64,000 nucleotides of DNA from Clostridiales bacterium (GCA_004553625.1 SFKX01000014.1:77170-141169), one strand, 5' to 3'; shown: positions 24,514 through 32,935, counted from the stretch's first letter. Numbers and translations are program-made. Notes: generated from the letters alone by a model not told the origin.

Positions 24514-25404
24514 ATGAAACGGCTGTTTTTCATAATAAACCCGGTAGCGGGCCGGGGCATGTACAAGCAGGGCCTGGGCGAAGCGCTCTTCACCCTGCAC
24601 TCGGCGGGCTACGAACCTACGCTCCGCTTTACGACCCGTGCGGGCGAGGCGATAGAGCTGGCACGGCTTTCCGCGGGCTATGACCTCGTCTGCTGCCTCG
24701 GCGGGGACGGGACTCTCTCCGAGGTCACCTCCGGTCTCATGTCCCTCGCGCCGGAGGAGAGGCCGCCGATAGGCTACTTCCCCCTCGGTACAGCCAACGA
24801 CGTGGCCACCACGCTCAAGCTCCCCAAGAACGACCCGGCCGCCGTCGCCCGCCGCATAGCTGAGGGCAGCCCCCTGGCCTGGGACATCGGCGTTTTCGGG
24901 GAGGACAGATATTTCACCTACGTCGCGGCATTCGGCGCCTTCACGGACGTCAGCTACGAGACGCCGCAGCAGTCGAAGCAGGCGCTCGGCCACCTTGCCT
25001 ATCTGCTCGAGGGTATGAACCGCCTTCCCAAGCTGCCGCACTACCGCACGCGGGTGGAGCTGGACAGCAGCGTTGTCGAGGGCGACTATATCTTCGGCGG
25101 AGTGACAAATTCCACCTCCGTCGCCGGACTCGTGAAGCTGGACCCGGACATGGTCGCCCTGGACGACGGACAGTTCGAGGTCGCGCTCGTGAAATACCCC
25201 GCCACGCTGGCAGACCTGAACGCTCTGGTCGCCCAGGCCGTTTCAAAGAACTACAACGGCGAGATGATGACGATCGCCAAGGCCTCGAGCGTCCGCTTCA
25301 CCTTTGCGGACCCCGTCCCCTTCACGCGGGACGGAGAGCCTGGCGGAGTCCACACGGACGTGAGGATACAAAACTCCCGGGCCGCAGTCAGGATCATCGT
25401 TTGA
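24514..25404 (+). CDS. Diacylglycerol kinase family lipid kinase (YegS/DagK-like)
   Basis: A 296-residue soluble lipid kinase. It begins FFIINPVAGRG, then has the nucleotide-binding motif CLGGDGTLSEV and PLGTANDVATTL, both diagnostic of the DAGK catalytic family. In Firmicutes such enzymes (DgkB) recycle diacylglycerol released when lipoteichoic acid is made. ATG at 24514 has GAGGTG just upstream, and an earlier start would overlap cysK. A terminator hairpin follows within ten bases. Confidence 0.92.
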   Translation: MKRLFFIINPVAGRGMYKQGLGEALFTLHSAGYEPTLRFTTRAGEAIELARLSAGYDLVCCLGGDGTLSEVTSGLMSLAPEERPPIGYFPLGTANDVATTLKLPKNDPAAVARRIAEGSPLAWDIGVFGEDRYFTYVAAFGAFTDVSYETPQQSKQALGHLAYLLEGMNRLPKLPHYRTRVELDSSVVEGDYIFGGVTNSTSVAGLVKLDPDMVALDDGQFEVALVKYPATLADLNALVAQAVSKNYNGEMMTIAKASSVRFTFADPVPFTRDGEPGGVHTDVRIQNSRAAVRIIV

Positions 25405-25411
25405 ACACATG

Positions 25412-25450
25412 CCCTCCGCGCAGTTTGTTGTTGCCGCGGAGGGTATTTTT
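25412..25450 (+). terminator. Terminator of the cysK-lipid kinase unit
   Basis: A 9-bp stem (25412-25420 with 25435-25443) with a long loop, followed by TATTTTT. Its 3' arm overlaps the next promoter. Confidence 0.65.
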
Positions 25451-25459
25451 GTGTATTAT
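25431..25459 (+). promoter_or_regulatory. Promoter of the AI-2E family gene
   Basis: TTGCCG (25431-25436), 17-base spacer, TATTAT (25454-25459), inside the preceding terminator. Confidence 0.5.
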
Positions 25460-25491
25460 GGTTATAACATTCAGAAAGGAGGCCTGAGAGC

Positions 25492-26643
25492 TTGGAGTTC
25501 AACCGGAAAAACGTGCGCATGATCCTGCTCATCATCGCCTTCGCCGTCGTGCTGTATACCGCCGCACAGAACCTCGCCTCGGTCTACGGCGCTGTCAAGA
25601 CGGTGTGGAACGTGTTCGGCGTCGTCATAACGGGCCTGGCCATGGCCTTCGTGCTCAACGTACCGCTGAAGCTCTTTGAGGACCGCGTGTTCTACGGCAT
25701 GTCCGAGGACAGGCGCCCGCTGGTGCGGCGGCTCAGGCGGGCCGTTTCTCTGGTCTGCGCGCTGGTCGTCAGTCTTGGCGTCATAGTCATCCTCATAGCC
25801 GTCGTTCTGCCCCAGCTCACCCAGACCGTGACGGAAGTCGCCGCCAGGCTTCCCGAATATATCAGCGCGGTCGTCAACTGGATAAATGAATTCCTGGCCA
25901 AATTCGATGTTGAGATAGAAGCCCTGAAGGAGTTCACCGTGGATTGGGAAAAGGTCTTTAAAGACCTCAGCACCTACCTCAAGGAGGGCAACGTCATAAA
26001 CACCGCCACGGACGTCGGCACGGCCGCTGCAAGCACCGTCATGAACACCTTCCTCGGCCTCGTTGTCGCCGTCTACGTGCTCGCGCAGAAAGAGCGGATA
26101 GGCCGCTTCACGCGCCGCTGCATAGACGCTTTTCTGCCCAAGCGTGCCTCTTCCGCCATCAGCCGCGTCGCCTCCATGGCCTCGGAGACCTTCTCCAGCT
26201 TCGTCGCCGGGCAGCTGGCAGACTCCTGCATCCTGGGCATCCTCTGCTATATCTGTATGCTCATCTTCCGCTTCCCCTACCCGGAGGTCATCTCCGTGGT
26301 CATTGGTGTGACCTCGCTGGTGCCTATGGTCGGCTCCTTCATAGGTGAGGTCATCGGCGCACTGCTCATCCTCATCGTCAGTCCGCTCAAGGCCCTGCTC
26401 TTCGTGATCATGGTTCTGGCCATCCAGCAGGTGGACGGCGCCTTTATTTACCCGAGGATAGTCGGCAAGTCCGTCGGGCTGCCGGGAGTGGCGGTGTTCT
26501 GCGCTGTCATCGTCGGCGGCAACATTGCAGGCGTACTGGGCGCCGTCATGGGCGTCCCCGTCTGCGCGGTGCTCTATGCCCTGCTGAAGGAGGCGGTCGC
26601 GTCCCGGTTGGAGGGCCGCAGGACGGATAAGCCCCTGGTATAA
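25492..26643 (+). CDS. AI-2E/PerM family membrane transporter
   Basis: A 383-residue polytopic membrane protein of the AI-2E exporter (PerM/YdiK) family, whose members include autoinducer-2 exporters and Na+/H+ antiporters. Helices cluster at the N terminus (10-60 and 85-108) and in the C-terminal half. The family-typical region IQQVDGAFIYPRIVGKSVGLP lies near residue 320, followed by a Gly-rich GGNIAGVLGAVMGVP. The start codon is TTG at 25492: AAAGGAGG stands nine bases upstream, while the first ATG (25519) would have none. The substrate is unknown. Confidence 0.87.
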   Translation: MEFNRKNVRMILLIIAFAVVLYTAAQNLASVYGAVKTVWNVFGVVITGLAMAFVLNVPLKLFEDRVFYGMSEDRRPLVRRLRRAVSLVCALVVSLGVIVILIAVVLPQLTQTVTEVAARLPEYISAVVNWINEFLAKFDVEIEALKEFTVDWEKVFKDLSTYLKEGNVINTATDVGTAAASTVMNTFLGLVVAVYVLAQKERIGRFTRRCIDAFLPKRASSAISRVASMASETFSSFVAGQLADSCILGILCYICMLIFRFPYPEVISVVIGVTSLVPMVGSFIGEVIGALLILIVSPLKALLFVIMVLAIQQVDGAFIYPRIVGKSVGLPGVAVFCAVIVGGNIAGVLGAVMGVPVCAVLYALLKEAVASRLEGRRTDKPLV

Positions 26644-26682
26644 GGTCTGACCAAAACTTATGTGCATATCGACAAAAATTAG

Positions 26683-26719
26683 CAAAGCTCCCGTTTTCCT
26701 TGAAAACACGGGGGCTTTG
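26683..26719 (+). terminator. Terminator-like hairpin after the AI-2E gene
   Basis: CAAAGCTCCCG and CGGGGGCTTTG form a stem (26683-26693 with 26709-26719) that extends into A/T pairs at the loop. TGATATATTTTTA follows, so the T tract is imperfect. Confidence 0.6.
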
Positions 26720-27039
26720 TGATATATTTTTAGCAAAGGGTGTGATTTGACCTCACGCCCGTTGACCGGAGCGGTACTCCGTCTCCGGCAGTATTGTCAT
26801 TCAAAACATGCGGCATGCTCCGGGGCAAGGGTATGCCGCGGCTTGGAACGAGCGGGAGAACGCCTGCCGTGACAGCAAAGTCAAAGACGCCGGTGTGCGT
26901 CCTGGTTTTTTGCGGGAACCGGGAGCTGTGCGCCGCTTCCCACGTCTGAGTCGGAGCTGAACGGCCCCGCAACATTCCACGTTGAAGAGGACACGCGGCA
27001 GAATGAACGCTTTGCCGCGTGTCCTTTTCAACGCCGCTC
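26720..27039. other. Gene-free, hairpin-rich stretch; possible structured or small RNA
   Basis: No convincing gene lies between the AI-2E terminator and the GntR promoter. Inverted repeats follow one another: 26738-26745/26753-26760, 26766-26771/26783-26788, 26810-26816/26833-26839, 26886-26890/26897-26901, 26914-26918/26937-26941 and a 20-bp hairpin at 26981-27032. Several loops are GC-rich. An open frame on the minus strand at 26801-27031 codes for a basic, low-complexity peptide without a clear ribosome site and looks like chance. No known riboswitch consensus was recognised. I saw no obvious promoter for a transcript within the stretch. Confidence 0.4.
26981..27036 (+). terminator. Long hairpin with T tract, possible terminator of an unrecognised RNA
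   Basis: A 20-bp arm (26981-27000) pairs with 27013-27032, with a single G-T wobble. A TTTT inside the 3' arm follows the GC-rich core of the stem, as in a plus-strand terminator, although the pairing continues past it. Confidence 0.45.
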
Positions 27040-27068
27040 TTGCCTCGGGCGGAGTTCTGTGTTATCAT
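27040..27068 (+). promoter_or_regulatory. Extended -10 promoter of the GntR gene
   Basis: TTGCCT (27040-27045), 17-base spacer ending TGT, TATCAT (27063-27068). Confidence 0.6.
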
Positions 27069-27104
27069 TGGTTAGACCAGCATGCGCGGAAGGTGGCGTG
27101 AACC

Positions 27105-27806
27105 ATGGAATTCGGACAGATAGTCGCTCCAACGATAAAGGAGCTCTTCGTTGAGCGCATAGAGGGCCTGATCTTCTCCGGCGCTCTCAAGCCCGGCGAT
27201 AAGCTGCCTTCGGAGCGGGACCTCGCCGAGCAGATGAAGATAAGCAAAACCATCGTACACCTGGGCCTGGAGGACCTGGCCCGAATGGGCTTTATAAACG
27301 TGACGCCAAGACGGGGTACCGTGGTGGCGGACTTTGCCGAGACCGGCAACCTTGAAACGCTCAACGCCATCCTGCGCTATAACGGCGGCAAGCTGGACCG
27401 GCAGATGGTTGTCTCCATCGTTGAATTGCGCAGCGCAATAGAGGGCGGCGCGCTCATACGCCTTGGCAGGAACCATAGCCAGCAGGATATGGAAGAGCTG
27501 AGGGAAATGATGCGCCAATTTGAGGAGGCCAGCCGGCTCTCGCCGGACATTCCGGCCGTCGCTGCGGCGCTCGCGCGCTTCCATTACAAGATTTGCACTC
27601 TCTCCGGCAATCAGCTCTTTCCGCTCATCATGAACGCCTTCCGCGGAGTGGGCAGCATACTCTGGGAATCCTCAGCCCGGTTCTGGGGTGAGGCCGCGCT
27701 CTACGAGCAGGGAATGAAGATCATCACGATGATAGACGAAGGCCGCGGAGAGGACGCTGCGGCTTACTTGCAATCGCTCTTTGAACATTATCTTGAAAAT
27801 ATATGA
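27105..27806 (+). CDS. GntR-family regulator, FadR/FCD subfamily
   Basis: A 233-residue regulator. The N-terminal winged helix carries the GntR signature GALKPGDKLPSERDLAEQMK followed by ISKTIVHLGLEDLARMGFI and RRGTVVADF. The C-terminal helical domain looks like FCD (ELRSAIEGGALIRLG; FHYKICTLSGN), which usually binds a carboxylate ligand. It stands alone with its own promoter and terminator, and no catabolic gene is adjacent, so its ligand and targets are unknown. GGAAGGTGG precedes the ATG. The hairpin-rich stretch upstream may be part of its control region. Confidence 0.9.
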   Translation: MEFGQIVAPTIKELFVERIEGLIFSGALKPGDKLPSERDLAEQMKISKTIVHLGLEDLARMGFINVTPRRGTVVADFAETGNLETLNAILRYNGGKLDRQMVVSIVELRSAIEGGALIRLGRNHSQQDMEELREMMRQFEEASRLSPDIPAVAAALARFHYKICTLSGNQLFPLIMNAFRGVGSILWESSARFWGEAALYEQGMKIITMIDEGRGEDAAAYLQSLFEHYLENI

Positions 27807-27828
27807 CCGCTTGAGCAGACTTTTTTAG

Positions 27829-27866
27829 CCGCGGCCCCGTCTACTATTACGGGGCCGCGGTTTTTT
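27829..27866 (+). terminator. Terminator of the GntR gene
   Basis: A perfect 12-bp GC stem (27829-27840 with 27849-27860) followed by six T. Confidence 0.93.
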
Positions 27867-27988
27867 GCTGCCTTCCGCGAATTAAAGAGATTTTAAAGAA
27901 AAATTCACGAATCGGTCAAAGAAATGATGCAATTTTGATGCATTCAGGGAGTAAGCTGTGCACACAGTCAAGAAGGGGAGGGACGGCG

Positions 27989-28132
27989 ATGAAAAAGCTG
28001 TTTGCGCTTCTGTCGGCGCTCATATTGAGCCTCACGCTGCTTTCGGGCTGCGGCGCGGATGAACGCGGCGGCCAGAGCACCGCGGTAAACAGCACGGTGT
28101 CCAGGATGCCGAGGACCGTCGTTTCGCTCTAG
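27989..28132 (+). CDS. Small putative lipoprotein, 47 residues
   Basis: A short reading frame with a complete lipoprotein signal: MKKLFALLSALILSLTLLSG then Cys21, giving the lipobox LLSGC. Only 26 residues follow the Cys, polar and without recognised motif. A good ribosome site (GGGGAGGG at 27976-27983) stands seven bases before the ATG, which argues for real expression. Upstream lies a direct repeat GATGCA at about 27924 and 27938. It may be a true small surface lipoprotein, or the 5' remnant of a longer lipoprotein gene that has decayed; the downstream 130 bases show no continuation. Confidence 0.55.
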   Translation: MKKLFALLSALILSLTLLSGCGADERGGQSTAVNSTVSRMPRTVVSL

Positions 28133-28213
28133 ACTGCTTAACATACATACTTTTTCCCTCCTGATTGGTCACGCTTTCAGGAAACTCCTCTCACCCCCCA
28201 TACCCCAAACCTG

Positions 28214-28264
28214 AAAAAAGCAAGGTCCTCCGGCCAGTTACAAAGACCGGGGGATCTTGCTTTT
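28214..28264 (-). terminator. Terminator of the gpr-to-ruvX minus-strand gene cluster
   Basis: A 14-bp stem with two wobbles (28220-28233 with 28247-28260). On the minus strand six T follow, immediately after the ruvX stop. Confidence 0.85.
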
Positions 28265-28677
28265 CATATGTGTGCGGAGCCGAGGTAGCTCTCCAGGATG
28301 AGAGCGGCGGCCAGGGCGTCCACGTTTTTCTTGTGTTTTTTCTCGCGCTTGCCGTTGGCGGAGAGGATGGCGTGCGCCTCCACGCTGCTGCGCCGCTCGT
28401 CCCAGAGCCGTACCTCCAAACCTGTTCGCTCACGCAGGAGCTCCGCAAAGGCGCGGCTTTTTTCCGCGCGCGGCCCCTCTGTGCCGTCCATGTTCTTCGG
28501 CAGACCGAGGACTATCCTGCCGGCGCCGCGAGTCCGGCACTCGTCCGCTATTCGCCCGGCCAGGCGCTCCGGGTCCCACTCCTCCACCGTAAAGGCCTCG
28601 CCGCAGAGGACGCCGCCCAGGTCGGAAAAGGCCAGGCCCGTCCGTCTGTCTCCGTAGTCCACCGCCAGGACCCTCAT
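28264..28677 (-). CDS. ruvX: Putative Holliday junction resolvase RuvX/YqgF
   Basis: A 137-residue RNase H-fold nuclease of the YqgF/RuvX family, linked to Holliday junction resolution and to pre-16S rRNA 5' processing. Typical motifs: VLAVDYGDRRTGLAFSD at the start (first catalytic Asp), IVLGLPKNMDGTEG in the middle, LWDERRSSVEAH and a final KNVDALAAALILESYL with the last Asp. Size is exactly that of the family. It starts two bases after folC, with AAAGGGGG upstream, and is the last gene of the cluster. Confidence 0.93.
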   Translation of the reverse strand: MRVLAVDYGDRRTGLAFSDLGGVLCGEAFTVEEWDPERLAGRIADECRTRGAGRIVLGLPKNMDGTEGPRAEKSRAFAELLRERTGLEVRLWDERRSSVEAHAILSANGKREKKHKKNVDALAAALILESYLGSAHI

Positions 28678-28679
28678 GC

Positions 28680-29933
28680 TCAGGCCCCCTTTCCCAGGAT
28701 GTGCTCGCGCACAGCCCCGGACATATACAGGGAGCCGACCGAACAGACCATGCCGTCCTCCCCCGCCAGGGCAATGGCCCTGTCCACGCCGGCGGCTATG
28801 CTCTCCGCCGCCTCGGCGGGAACGCCGCGCCGGAGTATCTCCGCGCAGAGCTCCGCCGCGTCCAGCGCCCTCTCGGAGTCCGGGCGCACGCAGACCACCT
28901 GCGAGGCGCAGGGCAGAAGGATGTCCAGCATCTCGCCCCAGGCCTTGTCCGCCAGGACGCCCATGAGCAGTACGCGCCTCTTCCAGGGGAAGCAGCGCCG
29001 CAGCGCCGCGGCCGTGGCTGTCACACACTGGGGGTTGTGTCCCCCGTCCACGACGAAGTACGGGGACCTGGAAACTATCTCAAACCTCGCGGGCCAAACC
29101 GTCCGCTCCAGGCCGCGGGCTATCGCTTCCTGTGGTATTCCGAGGAGCCGCGCCGCCGTCACGGCGACCGCCGCATTTTTCAGCTGGTGCTCGCCCAGCA
29201 GGCGGATGTGGTATGTCTCGCCCTCAAAGCGGAAGCTCTGGCCCTCCAGGTCCTCCGATATCGGCTCCAGACGGGAGAAGTCCGCAAAATGCAGCTGCGT
29301 CCCGGTCCTCTCAGCGGCATCTATCAGCACCCTTGCAACAGATTCGGTCTGGAGATAGGCCGCCGCGGGGCCGCCCTTGAAGATCCCGGCCTTTTCCGCG
29401 GCTATGAGCTCCGCCGTGGCGCCGAGGACCTCCGTGTGGTCCAGGCCGATGTTGGTTATGACGGCGCAGTCCGGCCTGGGTATGACGTTCGTAGCGTCCA
29501 GCCTGCCGCCCATGCCGACCTCCAGGACGACATAGTCGCAGCCCTCGTGCGCGAACCACCAGAAGGCCGCTGCCGTCAGGAGTTCGAACTCCGTGCAGGG
29601 CTCAGCCATACCCTCCGCCGCGCGCTGCAGGGCGCTCACGGCCTTAGCCAGGCCCTCCCTGGGCATTTCCGCCCCGTCCACGCGCATCCGCTCCGTCACG
29701 CGGAGCAGGTGGGGCGAGGTATAGAGCCCCGTCCTGTATCCGGCGCTCGTCAGCATGGATGCCAGCATTGCGCTGGTCGAACCCTTGCCGTTAGTCCCTG
29801 CGACGTGTACGAAGCGGCATTTCCGTTCCGGATTCCCCAGTCGCGCCAGCAGCTCCGAGATGCGCTCCAGGCCCGGCTTTATGCCCAGCCAGGACACGCC
29901 CTCCAGGTATTTTTCTGCCTCTGCGTAGTTCAT
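28680..29933 (-). CDS. folC: Bifunctional folylpolyglutamate synthase/dihydrofolate synthase
   Basis: Adds glutamate to folates; a Mur-ligase-type ATP enzyme of 417 residues. The P-loop is VAGTNGKGSTSAML, with the following YRTGLYTSPHLLRVTERM, the EVGMGGRLDATN motif and VITNIGLDHTEVLG, all FolC signatures. The C-terminal Mur-ligase domain shows VDGGHNPQCV. Its ATG overlaps the serS stop codon (ATGA), so translation is coupled to serS. Confidence 0.95.
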   Translation of the reverse strand: MNYAEAEKYLEGVSWLGIKPGLERISELLARLGNPERKCRFVHVAGTNGKGSTSAMLASMLTSAGYRTGLYTSPHLLRVTERMRVDGAEMPREGLAKAVSALQRAAEGMAEPCTEFELLTAAAFWWFAHEGCDYVVLEVGMGGRLDATNVIPRPDCAVITNIGLDHTEVLGATAELIAAEKAGIFKGGPAAAYLQTESVARVLIDAAERTGTQLHFADFSRLEPISEDLEGQSFRFEGETYHIRLLGEHQLKNAAVAVTAARLLGIPQEAIARGLERTVWPARFEIVSRSPYFVVDGGHNPQCVTATAAALRRCFPWKRRVLLMGVLADKAWGEMLDILLPCASQVVCVRPDSERALDAAELCAEILRRGVPAEAAESIAAGVDRAIALAGEDGMVCSVGSLYMSGAVREHILGKGA

Positions 29934-31237
29934 TTGTTCTTCGGCACGAGCTTTTCCTTGCCGCCCATGTAGGGACGCAGCACCTCGGGGATGTCCACCG
30001 TGCCGTCCGCATTGAGGTTGTTCTCAAGGAAGGCGATGAGCATCCTCGGCGGGGCAACGCAGGTGTTGTTCAGCGTGTGCGCCAGATAGAGCTTGCCGTC
30101 CTCGCCGCGCACGCGGATCTTGAGCCTGCGCGCCTGAGCGTCGCCCAGGTTCGAGCAGCTGCAGACCTCAAAGTACTTGCCCTGCCTCGGGCTCCAGGCC
30201 TCGATGTCGCAGCTCTTGACCTTGAGGTCCGCCAGGTCGCCCGAACAGCACTCGAGCTGGCGCACGGGGATGTCCAAACTTCTGAACAGATCCACAGAGT
30301 TGCGCCAGAGCTTTTCATACCAGTCCATGCTCTCCTCCGGACGGCAGAGGACGATCATCTCCTGCTTTTCAAACTGGTGTATGCGGTAGATGCCGCGCTC
30401 TTCCAGGCCATGTGCGCCCTTTTCCTTGCGGAAGCAGGGGGAATAGCTGGTCAATGTCAGCGGCAGCTCAGCTTCGGGGATGATCTGGTCGATGTACCGG
30501 CCAATCATCGAGTGCTCGGAGGTGCCGATGAGATAGAGGTCCTCGCCCTCTATTTTGTACATCATCGCGTCCATCTCCGGGAAGGACATGACGCCCTCCA
30601 CCACGTTGCCATGGATCATGAAGGGCGGGATGACATAGGTGAAGCCCCTGTCTATCATAAAGTCGCGGGCATAGGCCAGGACGGCCTCATGCAGGCGCGC
30701 GATGTCACCAACGAGATAGTAAAAGCCGTTGCCGGAGACGCGGCGCGCAGCGTCCAGGTCTATGCCGCCGAAGCTCTCCATGATCTCCGTGTGATAGGGG
30801 ATGTCAAACTCCGGGGCCTTGGCCTCGCCGAAGCGCTGAACTTCCACATTATGGCTGTCATCCGGGCCAATCGGTACGCTGGGGTCTATCATTTGCGGGA
30901 TGCGGAGCATGGCGGAGCGCAGCTTTTCCTCCAGCTCTGCCTCCTGGGCTTCCAGCGCGGCCAGGCGCTCTGCGTCGGCCTTGACCTGGGCCTTCACCGC
31001 CTCGGCTTCTTCGAGCTTGGACGGGTCCTTCTTCGCCTGGCCCATGAGCATGCCGACCTTCTTGGACAGCGCGTTTCTCGAGGCCCTCAGCTCATTTGCC
31101 TCGGTTATAGCGGCCCTGAGCCTGGCGTCGCAGTCTATCGCCTCATCCACCAGCGGCAGCTTCGCGTCCTGGAATTTTTTGCGTATGTTCTCGCGCACCG
31201 CTTCCGGGTTCTCGCGCACAAATTTGATGTCAAGCAT
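29930..31237 (-). CDS. serS: Seryl-tRNA synthetase
   Basis: Class II synthetase of 435 residues that charges tRNA-Ser and feeds selenocysteine formation. The N-terminal coiled-coil arm (about 30-105, NELRASRNALSKKVG and a Lys/Glu/Ala-rich stretch) binds the tRNA long variable arm. Motif 2 is PCFRKEKGAHG followed by RGIYRIHQFEK, and motif 3 is near NNTCVAPPRMLIAFLEN. The TSE segment reads GTSEHSM rather than the commoner TAEV form, a variant of the bacterial type. It lies directly after spo0J and upstream of folC in one run. GAGGGGAAAG precedes the ATG. Confidence 0.95.
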   Translation of the reverse strand: MLDIKFVRENPEAVRENIRKKFQDAKLPLVDEAIDCDARLRAAITEANELRASRNALSKKVGMLMGQAKKDPSKLEEAEAVKAQVKADAERLAALEAQEAELEEKLRSAMLRIPQMIDPSVPIGPDDSHNVEVQRFGEAKAPEFDIPYHTEIMESFGGIDLDAARRVSGNGFYYLVGDIARLHEAVLAYARDFMIDRGFTYVIPPFMIHGNVVEGVMSFPEMDAMMYKIEGEDLYLIGTSEHSMIGRYIDQIIPEAELPLTLTSYSPCFRKEKGAHGLEERGIYRIHQFEKQEMIVLCRPEESMDWYEKLWRNSVDLFRSLDIPVRQLECCSGDLADLKVKSCDIEAWSPRQGKYFEVCSCSNLGDAQARRLKIRVRGEDGKLYLAHTLNNTCVAPPRMLIAFLENNLNADGTVDIPEVLRPYMGGKEKLVPKNK

Positions 31238-31249
31238 GTATCTTTCCCC

Positions 31250-32119
31250 TCATTCCTCTTTATTTAAGCCTGCGAGCGCCTCAATAAGCCTCTCGCGGTC
31301 GTCGGCGCCGTAGTATTCCAAAACAATGCGTCCCTTTTTGCCGTTCTCGCTAAGCAGCACGCGTCTGCCGAGAACTCGCTCCAGTCTGCGTGTGACCTCT
31401 GCGGCATAGTCCACCCTGATGCCGACCTCGTTCTGCTTCAGCCGCGGGGGTTTCATCAGGCGTTTTGCAAGCTCCTCTGTCCGGCGGACAGAGAGCCCGT
31501 TCTTCATCACCTGCCGCGCCGCGTCTATCTGCAGCTCCTCCGGCTTCACCGGCACGAGCGCGCGAGCGTGTCCGGCAGAGAGCAGGCCCTGCTCCACAAA
31601 TTGTAGCACCTCTGGCGCCAGAGAGAGCAGCCTAAGCGCGTTGGCCACTGCCGGGCGCGACTTGCCGACCCTCTGTGCGGCCTCGTCCTGCGTCAGGCCG
31701 TATTCCTCCATCAGAGCCCGGTAACCTTGAGCCTCCTCAACGGGATTCAGGTCCTCCCTCTGCAGGTTCTCAACCAGGGCCAACTCAGTTGCCAGCCTGT
31801 CATCCGCCTCTATTATCCGAGCAGGTATCTCATTCAGGCCGGCCATCCTAGCGGCACGCCAGCGGCGTTCACCTGCTATCAGCTGATAGTAGCCCGAATC
31901 CAGCTTTCTCACAGTCACAGGCTGTATCAGGCCGTATTCACGAATGGACTCTGCGAGTTCCGCCAGCGCCTCCTCGTCGAACAGTGTTCTTGGCTGATTT
32001 TCTCTGGGCTCAACTTTGGCTATGGGCAGCTGCTTTATTGAGTCGTGTTCCTCCTCAGCCCTTGTGCTCTCTCCGAAGAGTATGTCGAGGCCCGTGCCTA
32101 GGCCCTTTTTTGCCGCCAT
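31250..32119 (-). CDS. spo0J: Chromosome partitioning protein ParB/Spo0J
   Basis: A 289-residue CTP-dependent DNA clamp that loads at parS and helps separate sister origins. It starts KKGLGTGLDILFGE and has PRENQPRTLFDEEALAELAE in the N-terminal domain. The CTP/DNA box ELALVENLQREDLNPVEEAQ is followed by a helix-turn-helix (YGLTQDEAAQRVGKSRPAVAN). The C-terminal dimerisation domain ends the protein. ATG at 32119 follows GGAGG; an in-frame GTG at 32125 is less likely. It is downstream of soj with a two-base gap, and two parS sites lie just upstream of soj. Confidence 0.96.
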   Translation of the reverse strand: MAAKKGLGTGLDILFGESTRAEEEHDSIKQLPIAKVEPRENQPRTLFDEEALAELAESIREYGLIQPVTVRKLDSGYYQLIAGERRWRAARMAGLNEIPARIIEADDRLATELALVENLQREDLNPVEEAQGYRALMEEYGLTQDEAAQRVGKSRPAVANALRLLSLAPEVLQFVEQGLLSAGHARALVPVKPEELQIDAARQVMKNGLSVRRTEELAKRLMKPPRLKQNEVGIRVDYAAEVTRRLERVLGRRVLLSENGKKGRIVLEYYGADDRERLIEALAGLNKEE

Positions 32120-32121
32120 GC

Positions 32122-32877
32122 TCACTCCTCCCTCCGTATAAATTCGTCGGCAAGGTGCAGATATGCTCTGCTGCCCTTTGAAATGCGGTCATATTTTATT
32201 ACTGGCTCTCCGTGGCTCGGCGCCTCAGCTATCCTGACGTTGCGCGGTATGCGCGTTTTGTAAACCGAAGTTCCAAAGAATTTCTCGACCTCTGCGGCGA
32301 CCTGCTCGGAGAAATTTGTGCGCTGGTCAAACATCGTAAGCACAATGCCCTGTATCTCCAATCCGGGGTTAAGCCGCTTTTTGGTCAGTTTTATTGTGGT
32401 CATAAGGTCGGCTATCCCCTCCAGCGCATAGTACTCGCACTGGACCGGTATCAGCACCGAATCCGCTGCTGCAAGGGCGTTCACGGTGAGCAGTTCGAGT
32501 GAAGGAGGGCAATCTATGAATATGTAGTCATAGTCCTCGCGCAGAGCGAGCAGCCGTGTCTTGAGCACAAACTCACGGTTTTCTTCTTCAACAAGCTCTA
32601 CGCTGGCGCCAGACAGCTCCTTGTTTGAAGGCAGCACGTCTCCGAAGTTTGTCTTTACAATGCAATCTGAGGCAGGCGCGCCACGCAGCAGGAGGTCATA
32701 GACGTTCGGCATCTTGTCCTTGGAGACCCCCATCCCGGAAGTGCTGTTGCCTTGGGGGTCACAGTCCGCCAGCAGGACCTTTCTGTTGCGTTTTGCAAGC
32801 GCGGCGCAGAGGTTCACGCAGGTCGTAGTCTTGCCTACGCCGCCTTTTTGATTTGCAACGGCTATTATCTTGCCCAT
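32122..32877 (-). CDS. soj: Chromosome partitioning ATPase ParA/Soj
   Basis: A 251-residue deviant Walker ATPase that works with Spo0J in origin segregation and controls DnaA in Bacillus. The P-loop is ANQKGGVGKTTTCVNL; other motifs are LADCDPQGNSTSGMG and the Walker B-like FIDCPPSLELLTVNAL. ATG at 32877 (MGKIIAVANQKG) follows AGAGGG; the longer upstream frame runs into the parS region and is not part of the protein. It is the first gene of soj-spo0J. Confidence 0.96.
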   Translation of the reverse strand: MGKIIAVANQKGGVGKTTTCVNLCAALAKRNRKVLLADCDPQGNSTSGMGVSKDKMPNVYDLLLRGAPASDCIVKTNFGDVLPSNKELSGASVELVEEENREFVLKTRLLALREDYDYIFIDCPPSLELLTVNALAAADSVLIPVQCEYYALEGIADLMTTIKLTKKRLNPGLEIQGIVLTMFDQRTNFSEQVAAEVEKFFGTSVYKTRIPRNVRIAEAPSHGEPVIKYDRISKGSRAYLHLADEFIRREE

Positions 32878-32935
32878 GTCTAATCCCTCTTTTCTGTGAC
32901 AATGATTATAGCAGTTCCACGGCCTCAATTCAATA

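Noticed and set aside
26790..26960. Possible cobalamin riboswitch
   Set aside because: Fragments such as GTCGGAG and GGGAACCGGG recall parts of it, but the core CCGCnACTG and a B12 box in the right order are missing.
26801..27031. 76-codon minus-strand frame in the gene-free stretch
   Set aside because: Basic low-complexity product, no clear ribosome site, and it crosses the 20-bp hairpin.
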